From: Smithella sp. D17
GTDB lineage: Bacteria > Desulfobacterota > Syntrophia > Syntrophales > Smithellaceae
DNA length: 19,542 nucleotides
Reading direction: 5' to 3'
Assembly (NCBI GenBank): GCA_000753945.1
Contig: JQOA01000185.1
Span: forward strand, 1-19,542
The translations under genes were made by a program, and so were the position numbers. Under the pieces are notes generated by a model. That model was not told where the DNA came from. It did not search any database and saw only the letters and a program-made list of their open reading frames with translations. Positions 13,930-19,542 of the stretch are shown piece by piece. Position 1 is the first letter of the stretch. Each line of letters starts with the position of its first letter.

Positions 13930-15897
13930 TTGATCTACTTCCGCAACGTAAGTCTGTCTTTTTTAGATAAAAAGCTGTTTGATAACATCAACTGGACAAT
14001 TCATCCCAAAAGCCGCATCGGCCTGGTCGGTGATAACGGCACGGGTAAAACGACTCTGTTTCGGGCGATACTGGATCAGATACATCTTGATTCCGGCCTG
14101 ATAGAAATTCCCGGCAGAAAACAGAAAGTGTTCGGTTATTTGCCACAGGATCTGGTGGAACTTGAACCTATCCCCCTGATCGAGTTCCTCAAGAAAAAAA
14201 GCGGAATATCCGCTATTGAAGGATCCATCAGGGATTTGGAGCATCGGCTATCGCGGATAAAACAAAACACCGCTGAATATGGCGAGGTTTCGCAAAAGTA
14301 TTCCGACGCGCTGGCTCATTTCAGCGCCATGGACGGCTATGCTTTTGAAGCCCGGGCCAAACAGCTGCTCAAAGGCTTCGGATTTAAGGAAAGCGACTTT
14401 ACTCAAAATTGCGAGCTATTCTCCGGCGGCTGGAAAATGCGCATTCTGCTGACATCCATTCTTCTGGCCCGGCCGGACATCATGCTTCTGGACGAGCCGA
14501 CAAATCATCTGGACACGGAAAGCATGGAATGGCTGGAATCTTATCTTAAGGACTACCCGGGAACAATCATCGTTATTTCTCACGATCATTTCTTTCTCGA
14601 TAAAACAGTTATGCAGATTGCCGAGCTTTCCTCCTGCAACATTCATATTTATAAAGGAAACTATTCCTGCTATTTGACCGAAAAAGATAAGCGGCACGCC
14701 GCTTTGAAAAAAGAAATGGAACTGCAAAGGGCGCAAATCAAAAAAATTGAAGAATTTGTGGAACGATTCCGTTACAAGGCCACCAAAGCCTCTCAGGTGC
14801 AAAGCCGCGTTAAAATGCTGGAAAAATTTTCCACCGTGACTCTTGAAGGGAAAAGTAAAAGCGTCGCCATGAAATTTCCCGAGGGGAAAAAAAGCGCCAG
14901 GGAAGTCGTTAAGGCAATTGATCTGGGTCATCACTACGGCGATTTAAATGTTTTCAGCAGTCTGAATTTTACTTTATTCCGCGGGGACAAGGTGGCTTTT
15001 GTCGGTGTGAACGGTTCCGGTAAATCAACCTTATCCCGGCTGCTGAGCCTCTCCGAACATCCTTCTCACGGATCAGTAAAATACGGCGACGGCGTCAATA
15101 TGGCTTTCTTTTCTCAGGAAAGTTCACAAAACTTAAATTATGAAAACACCATCTGGGAAGAAATAAATTCCATGCCGGCCAAAGCTTCGGATCAGGAAAA
15201 ACGCAACCTTCTGGGCGCGTTCTTGTTTTCGGGAGATGACATTTTCAAATCAATATCCGTGCTCTCCGGCGGAGAAAAATCGCGTCTGGCCCTTTTAAAG
15301 ATCATGCTTCTCGACACCAACTTTCTGATTCTGGATGAACCGACCAATCATCTTGATATAAAAACCAAAGATATTTTTCAAAACGCGCTGATCAACTATC
15401 ACGGCACGGTGGCCATCGTTTCGCATGACCGTTATTTTCTGGATCATCTGGTCAATAAAGTTTTCGAGCTCAAGGATGGGGCCATCAACGACTATCACGG
15501 CAATTATTCATACTTTATCGAAAAACGCGGCCAGACAATAACAACGCAAAAAGATAATGTGAAAACACAGGAGAAGAACGCCAAAGAGACGGTTTTCAAA
15601 ACGAAAGAGCAAAAGAGGCAGGAAGCGGAAGACAGAAACAAACTGTCGAAAATGAAGAGTGCCTGCAAGAAAGAATTGACGGCAATAGAACAAAAGATAG
15701 AATTACTGGAAACGAAAAAGAATCAGCATGAAACGGCATTGTGCGATCCGGAAACACACAGGGATTCAGTTAAAATTAAAACCATTAATCTGGAATTAAA
15801 AAAAATTAACGAGGAACTGGAACGTTCTTACAACATCTGGGCGGAACTGAATTCGGAACTGGAACAGATCACCATAACCAACACTGAAAAACAGTGA
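13930..15897 (+). CDS. ABC-F family ATPase (YheS-like ribosome-associated factor)
   Basis: This soluble ABC-F protein of 655 residues has two nucleotide-binding domains and no membrane segments. Domain 1 has Walker A GDNGTGKTT (34-42), signature FSGGW (164-168) and Walker B with LLDEPTNHLD (Asp188/Glu189). Domain 2 has Walker A GVNGSGKST (359-367), signature LSGGE (445-449) and LILDEPTNHLD (Asp469/Glu470). The linker FVERFRYKATKASQVQSRVKMLEKF is the P-site tRNA interaction motif that defines ABC-F. Linker wording and length resemble YheS; a Lys/Glu-rich coiled coil fills about residues 545-650. Such proteins act in the ribosomal E site to relieve stalls. The start is TTG at 13930, seven bases after GGAGGG. 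An upstream in-frame TTG (13915) overlaps that site and is rejected. Confidence 0.93.
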   Translation: MIYFRNVSLSFLDKKLFDNINWTIHPKSRIGLVGDNGTGKTTLFRAILDQIHLDSGLIEIPGRKQKVFGYLPQDLVELEPIPLIEFLKKKSGISAIEGSIRDLEHRLSRIKQNTAEYGEVSQKYSDALAHFSAMDGYAFEARAKQLLKGFGFKESDFTQNCELFSGGWKMRILLTSILLARPDIMLLDEPTNHLDTESMEWLESYLKDYPGTIIVISHDHFFLDKTVMQIAELSSCNIHIYKGNYSCYLTEKDKRHAALKKEMELQRAQIKKIEEFVERFRYKATKASQVQSRVKMLEKFSTVTLEGKSKSVAMKFPEGKKSAREVVKAIDLGHHYGDLNVFSSLNFTLFRGDKVAFVGVNGSGKSTLSRLLSLSEHPSHGSVKYGDGVNMAFFSQESSQNLNYENTIWEEINSMPAKASDQEKRNLLGAFLFSGDDIFKSISVLSGGEKSRLALLKIMLLDTNFLILDEPTNHLDIKTKDIFQNALINYHGTVAIVSHDRYFLDHLVNKVFELKDGAINDYHGNYSYFIEKRGQTITTQKDNVKTQEKNAKETVFKTKEQKRQEAEDRNKLSKMKSACKKELTAIEQKIELLETKKNQHETALCDPETHRDSVKIKTINLELKKINEELERSYNIWAELNSELEQITITNTEKQ

Positions 15898-15909
15898 GAA
15901 GCTATCTTT

Positions 15910-16428
15910 TTAAGCCCCATCCATCGTTGTTTTTTCCGCATTCTGATACCAGGCGGCGGGATCGGTCAGAAATTCTTCCGTATCGCGCAGAGAAAGAAAA
16001 TGCTGGCGCTCAATACCGGCCAGCAAATTAAAAAAATCTTTTTCCTTGGGATCGGTGCTCCCATGTTCCAGTTTAGTATAAAGAGCCACACCCCTTGCTT
16101 CAAAATCAATTGCCGTGCGAATCGCTTTCAGGTCATCTTCATTACCTTTGATACGGGCGGCCTTCTTCTCCGAAAGTGATTTTAAGATACTTCCAGCTAA
16201 TGATTTTTTTACTTTAAGAGGAACAGTTGCCGGCCATTTCTTTTTCTTCTCCCACTGCTCATGCAATTTTTTTAATACTTCGTAATGTTCTTTTTCTTCA
16301 TCGGCTATTTGTTTGAACATATTCTTACCGGCCATATTTTTTGTCCGGCGGGCATTAACCAGATAAAAATCCCTTTCTTTCTGTTCATTTTCCAGAGCGA
16401 ATTTAAGGGCATTCATTCTTTTATTCAT
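15910..16428 (-). CDS. Rubrerythrin-like ferritin-fold diiron protein
   Basis: This 172-residue four-helix ferritin-like protein resembles the COG1633 rubrerythrin-related family. The full diiron ligand pattern is present: Glu15 in ENEQKERDFY, ExxH at Glu45/His48, Glu110 in DFEARGVALY and ExxH at Glu140/His143. There is no rubredoxin domain and no Cys at all, unlike classical rubrerythrin, so electrons must come from a partner. A Lys-rich loop (about 60-95) separates the two helix pairs. A role in peroxide or oxygen defence, or in iron handling, in an anaerobe is likely by family. AAGGAGG seven bases before the ATG and a good promoter upstream indicate independent expression. Its 3' end faces the ABC-F gene with only a 12-base gap. 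Confidence 0.85.
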   Translation of the reverse strand: MNKRMNALKFALENEQKERDFYLVNARRTKNMAGKNMFKQIADEEKEHYEVLKKLHEQWEKKKKWPATVPLKVKKSLAGSILKSLSEKKAARIKGNEDDLKAIRTAIDFEARGVALYTKLEHGSTDPKEKDFFNLLAGIERQHFLSLRDTEEFLTDPAAWYQNAEKTTMDGA

Positions 16429-16473
16429 TTTGATGCCTCCTTACGCGAATATTCAAAAAAATATATTTGACCT

Positions 16474-16502
16474 ATTATAGAAGATATTATTGATTAGAGC
16501 AA
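16474..16502 (-). promoter_or_regulatory. Promoter of the rubrerythrin-like gene
   Basis: On the minus strand, TTGCTC (16497-16502) and the perfect -10 TATAAT (16474-16479) are 17 bases apart. The predicted transcript start near 16467 leaves a leader of about 40 bases. It lies just after the stop codon of the upstream phosphate transporter gene. Confidence 0.6.
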
Positions 16503-16508
16503 TACGTA

Positions 16509-18104
16509 TTATTTTTTAATATCCAAGACATATTCGGCGATATTGTTACAATGATCGGAAATGCGTTCCAGATGAATGAGCATCTCTACAAAAATCAGTC
16601 CCGCCTCGGTGCTGCATAGACGATTATGAAATCTCTTGAGATGATTATTGCGAGCTTCTTTCACTTTATCATCTATCTCTTCTTCCCGTTGAATAATACT
16701 GACTATTTTCCCCTTATCGGAAACATCGATCAGAGATATAGCTTCATTAATGTTTCGGCTCACCAAAGATATGACTTCCTGTAATTCTTTTTTACCATTT
16801 TCAGTAAACTTGATTTTTCTCTCGGCTTTTTGCGTGGCTAATTCGGCTAACCACACCACATGATTGCCGATGCTTTCGATATCGCCGGCAATTGCCGTAT
16901 AAGCAAATATTTTTTCCGAAAGTTGAGTTGATTTATTTTGTGACGATATTTTCCTCAGATACCTTACTATTTGCGCACGTAAGTTGTTGACAACCATTTC
17001 GATATAGGAAATGTCTCTTTTCCTGCCTTCTTCAACGAAGACAATCATTTTTGTTGCGATTAAAAACATTTTTTGCGCAAGATTGATTTCTCTCTGCAGT
17101 TCTTTTTCTACATTATCAAGAGCTTTTTCCTCGTCGGATAAATTTCTGCGATCAAGAAATTCCGGCCAGATAGGCAGCGTTTCATCATCTCCCTTTAATA
17201 TTCTCTGCATTAAAGCGGCAAAAGGCTTCAGAAAGAAAACAAAGGTAAGCATAATGACAAAATTAAGTAAAAAGTGCGCCAGAACAATTTGCTGAGCAAC
17301 GCTGGAAGAAAGGTTTTTCAATATAACCAGTAAATATGGCATTAAAATAAGGCACAGAAAAACGCCGATACATTTGAAGATCAAGTGAGATACGGCGGTT
17401 CTTTTACCACTTACCGTTGCCACCGTTCCGACCAGCAGAGCTGTGACAGTAGTCCCGATGTTTGCTCCCATGACCACGGGCAGGGCATTTTCCAGAGAAA
17501 CCAGGTCCTGCTGTGCTAAAAGCGCCATAATGCCGATAGGTATAGCCGAAGCGTGAACAATGCCGGTAACAGCAATTCCCAAACCTATGCCTAAAAATGG
17601 ATTTTGGGTCTGTGTAAACAAATTCAAAAAAGCCGGAGAATTTTTTAAAGGCTCTATTGATTGACTAATCAAGTCCAGGCCAAAGAAGAGCAAGCCAAAG
17701 TAAAATATAATCTGGCCGGTAATTTGCCATCTACCCCGGGAAATTAACCACAAAAGTCCACCAACGGAAATAATAAACGGCGATATTTCTGTGAAATGCC
17801 AAACAACAAACTGAACAGTCAAAGTAGTACCGATATCCGTACCCAGGATAATTGCCAGAGAATTATAAAAACTGATCAATCCTGCGCTTACTAATCCTAC
17901 GGTCAGCGCTGTCGAAGCAGAGGAGCTTTGAAAAATGATGGTCGATATTATGCCGGTGAGAAGCCCGTAAAGGGGTTTTTCCACGGCATATTTAATGTAT
18001 TCTTTTATGCGGACATCAATTAATTTTCGAACGGCAGAAGAAAGATTGACCATGCCGATCAGAAATAAAATAATGCCACTGATAACAATGATGATTTCTT
18101 TCAT
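16509..18104 (-). CDS. Na/Pi cotransporter family protein with PhoU-like tail
   Basis: This 531-residue inner-membrane protein is of the Na+/phosphate cotransporter II (NptA/PF02690) family fused to a C-terminal PhoU-like helical domain. About eight or more hydrophobic helices fill residues 1-305, in the usual inverted two-repeat layout. Repeat 1 has the hallmark QSSSA (59-63) and GTDIGTT (88-94). Repeat 2 keeps GANIGTT (213-219), but its QSSSA equivalent reads HASAI (184-188), an unusual change. Residues about 340-528 are charged helices typical of PhoU (NVEKELQREI, DIESIGNHVVWLAELA, ERISDHCNNIAEYVLDI). It probably imports phosphate with Na+, or exports or regulates it. The ATG start has only a weak ribosome binding site. 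Confidence 0.88.
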   Translation of the reverse strand: MKEIIIVISGIILFLIGMVNLSSAVRKLIDVRIKEYIKYAVEKPLYGLLTGIISTIIFQSSSASTALTVGLVSAGLISFYNSLAIILGTDIGTTLTVQFVVWHFTEISPFIISVGGLLWLISRGRWQITGQIIFYFGLLFFGLDLISQSIEPLKNSPAFLNLFTQTQNPFLGIGLGIAVTGIVHASAIPIGIMALLAQQDLVSLENALPVVMGANIGTTVTALLVGTVATVSGKRTAVSHLIFKCIGVFLCLILMPYLLVILKNLSSSVAQQIVLAHFLLNFVIMLTFVFFLKPFAALMQRILKGDDETLPIWPEFLDRRNLSDEEKALDNVEKELQREINLAQKMFLIATKMIVFVEEGRKRDISYIEMVVNNLRAQIVRYLRKISSQNKSTQLSEKIFAYTAIAGDIESIGNHVVWLAELATQKAERKIKFTENGKKELQEVISLVSRNINEAISLIDVSDKGKIVSIIQREEEIDDKVKEARNNHLKRFHNRLCSTEAGLIFVEMLIHLERISDHCNNIAEYVLDIKK

Positions 18105-18207
18105 TAACTAGTTATTCACCAAGCAACTCTATATCAATCAACCTGTTTTATATAATATATAGTGAACTTCGTTTCTGAATCTTGGGTCTCATTAATCTCG
18201 TGAAACG

Positions 18208-19290
18208 CTATGAACTGTATTGTTCTTTAATCCACGCCTGATAAGCGCCGGTTTTAATATTTTTTAGCCATTTTTTCTGATGTAAATACCACTCGACAGT
18301 TTTTTGCAAACCGGATTTAAATGATTCCCGCGGAGACCATCCCAGTTCTTTATTTAATTTGGCAAAGTCAATCGCGTAACGGCGGTCGTGGCCGGGTCGG
18401 TCATTGACAAAAGTAATCAAATTACGCCGCAGCTTTCCACCCCTGGCGGGTTTGATTTCATCGAGAATATCGCAGATCATTTGCACAATTATAATATTCT
18501 CCATTTCTGCATTACCGCCGACATTGTATGTTTCGCCATGTTTTCCGGTTGTCATAATTCTCCAGATTGCTTTGCAATGGTCTTCAACATAAAGCCAGTC
18601 GCGGACATTTTTCCCGTCACCATAAACCGGAAGGGATTTTCCCTCAAGAGCGTTGAGAATAATCAGCGGAATGAGTTTTTCCGGAAACTGATAGGGTCCG
18701 TAATTGTTGGAGCAGTTGGAAATAGTTGCGGGCAAGCTAAATGTTTTATAGTATGCGCGTACGAGATGATCGGAAGACGCTTTGGATGCCGAATATGGAC
18801 TATTGGGACGATACGGCGTGTCTTCGCGAAAAAAGCCTTTGGCTCCAAGACTGCCGTAAACTTCATCGGTGCTTACATGGTGGAAGAGTTTGAATTTATC
18901 GCCACGAGCTTTGGCTGCCTCCAGAAGATTAAAAGTCCCTACGATATTGGTCTGGATAAAATCACCGGGAGCTTTTATGGAACGGTCCACGTGTGATTCG
19001 GCGGCAAAATGGCAGACAGCGTCGACATCGTATTTTAAAAATATCTTATCCAGTTTTTCGGCATCGCATATATTCACTTTTTGAAAAATATATCGCGCTG
19101 AATAATCAGCGGCTATATCAGCCAGATTTTCCGGATTGCCGGCATATGTCAAACAGTCCACGTTAATTATTCTGCCGGAGAAATCTTTATTGTTAATCAA
19201 ATAACGTATAAAATTACTGCCGATAAATCCGCAGCCACCCGTCACCAACAAATTCTTGAACGCAATTTTACTTTTATTTTTTCTCTTCAT
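18208..19290 (-). CDS. rmlB: dTDP-glucose 4,6-dehydratase
   Basis: This NAD-dependent extended SDR enzyme converts dTDP-D-glucose to dTDP-4-keto-6-deoxyglucose, in dTDP-rhamnose or other deoxysugar synthesis for the cell surface. The NAD-binding motif TGGCGFIGSNF lies near residues 17-27. HVSTDEVYGS contains the Thr-Asp-Glu catalytic trio, and NSPYSASKASSDH supplies the YxxxK pair. ISNCSNNYGPYQFPEKLIPL and RDWLYVEDHCKAI are highly typical of RmlB. At 360 residues it has about ten extra basic residues at the N-terminus. AAGGAG nine bases before the ATG supports the start. No other rml gene is adjacent in the window. An RmlB-like 4,6-dehydratase acting on another NDP-sugar is less likely. Confidence 0.95.
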   Translation of the reverse strand: MKRKNKSKIAFKNLLVTGGCGFIGSNFIRYLINNKDFSGRIINVDCLTYAGNPENLADIAADYSARYIFQKVNICDAEKLDKIFLKYDVDAVCHFAAESHVDRSIKAPGDFIQTNIVGTFNLLEAAKARGDKFKLFHHVSTDEVYGSLGAKGFFREDTPYRPNSPYSASKASSDHLVRAYYKTFSLPATISNCSNNYGPYQFPEKLIPLIILNALEGKSLPVYGDGKNVRDWLYVEDHCKAIWRIMTTGKHGETYNVGGNAEMENIIIVQMICDILDEIKPARGGKLRRNLITFVNDRPGHDRRYAIDFAKLNKELGWSPRESFKSGLQKTVEWYLHQKKWLKNIKTGAYQAWIKEQYSS

Positions 19291-19385
19291 CTTTAACTGC
19301 TCCTTAGCGACCGTGCATCCAATCTTCTGTTAATCTTTTAATACTTTTATTGATGCACTTGCAAGTTTTTTCCATTAGATAAAAA

Positions 19386-19424
19386 AATTGGCGGTAACCG
19401 TCTAATGCACAGTTACCGCCAATT
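19386..19424 (-). terminator. Intrinsic terminator of the minus-strand gene at the right edge
   Basis: A perfect 13-bp stem, AATTGGCGGTAAC (19386-19398) with GTTACCGCCAATT (19412-19424), closes a 13-base loop. Read on the minus strand it is followed by a T-run (the A-run at 19379-19387 on the plus strand). It ends transcription about 40 bases after the stop of the Lys/Ala/Pro-rich gene and insulates rmlB from it. Confidence 0.9.
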
Positions 19425-19462
19425 GTCCCGTTTAGAGAATTTAAACAACAATATTTTTTTTG

Positions 19463-19542
19463 CTATTTCTTTTGGGGAGCTGCCTTCTTCTTTGCAACTG
19501 TCTTAACTACTTTTTTCTTCGGAGCTGCTTTCTTTACAACTT
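19463..19542 (-). CDS. Lys/Ala/Pro-rich C-terminal tail, histone H1-like protein (partial)
   Basis: Only the last 25 codons are inside the window. They read VVKKAAPKKKVVKTVAKKKA followed by APQKK, then TAG, running in from beyond position 19542. The repeated KKAAP and KKxVVK units are typical of bacterial histone H1-like proteins, or of the tails of HU-type and AlgP-like DNA-binding proteins. A strong terminator follows, so the frame belongs to a real transcribed gene. The N-terminal domain that would settle its class (HU, H1 or another) lies outside the window. Confidence 0.75.
   Translation of the reverse strand, partial: VVKKAAPKKKVVKTVAKKKAAPQKK

Noticed and set aside
14416..14934. A 172-codon minus-strand open frame
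   Set aside because: It is a shadow opposite the ABC-F gene; it gives a Phe/His-rich translation and lacks a translation signal.
15508..15693. Minus-strand open frame of 61 codons rich in Phe, Leu and Arg
   Set aside because: It is antisense to the Lys/Glu-rich coiled coil of the ABC-F gene, which produces such strings by complementarity.
18388..18996. A 202-codon plus-strand open frame
   Set aside because: It is opposite rmlB, whose family motifs are unambiguous; the plus-strand translation has no recognisable domain.
1..19542. A defence, phage, CRISPR or toxin-antitoxin system
   Set aside because: I looked for direct repeats with spacers, integrases, nuclease or methylase pairs and small toxin-antitoxin pairs and saw none; the content is core metabolism and ribosome maturation.

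Overview
The window reads as chromosomal DNA of an anaerobic, syntroph-like deltaproteobacterium (Desulfobacterota; Syntrophales/Smithella-like is my best guess). This is inferred from gene content and moderate, AT-leaning composition, not from a marker gene. The clues are paired long acyl-CoA dehydrogenases, a NIL-domain 4Fe-4S protein, a rubredoxin-less rubrerythrin-like protein, the order rnc - radical SAM - era - der, and extensive use of TTG starts. No rRNA, tRNA, CRISPR array, intact transposase or phage gene was seen. Most of the window is ordinary core and housekeeping sequence; the unusual items are mainly regulatory, repetitive or small.

Layout. (1) 1-4117: two tandem paralogous acyl-CoA dehydrogenase transcription units. 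Each has its own leader with a shared operator-like box, its own strong Shine-Dalgarno sequence and its own intrinsic terminator, so the whole unit was apparently duplicated. (2) 4118-4236: a GC-richer intergenic repeat-like patch. (3) 4237-6711: a DUF721/DciA-like gene running convergently, with a 3' overlap, into a two-gene minus-strand unit (DUF1015 protein, then a TrmN6-like methyltransferase). (4) 6712-7500: a divergent small alpha/beta hydrolase (YqiA-like), a 26-bp perfect palindrome over its stop codon, and a 112-bp MITE-like inverted-repeat element. (5) 7564-8513: a NIL-domain ferredoxin and a minus-strand small membrane protein. (6) 8629-12684: rnc, a radical SAM gene, era and der on the plus strand. 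(7) 12685-13929: a 13-codon ORF with a near-perfect ribosome binding site, a minus-strand membrane-anchored protein built of short 'VPI' repeats, and a structured leader with a 22-codon ORF. (8) 13930-15897: an ABC-F ATPase. (9) 15910-19542, all minus strand: a rubrerythrin-like diiron protein with its own promoter, a Na/Pi cotransporter-PhoU fusion, RmlB, and the Lys/Ala/Pro-rich C-terminal tail of a histone H1-like protein cut by the window edge.

Functional picture. The dehydrogenase pair points to acyl-CoA (fatty or organic acid) oxidation under transcriptional control. rnc, era and der supply RNA processing and ribosome assembly. The ABC-F protein is a ribosome-associated factor. The items most worth checking are the VPI-repeat protein, the ABC-F leader, the duplicated dehydrogenase regulatory region, the MITE-like element and the altered second signature motif of the phosphate transporter.
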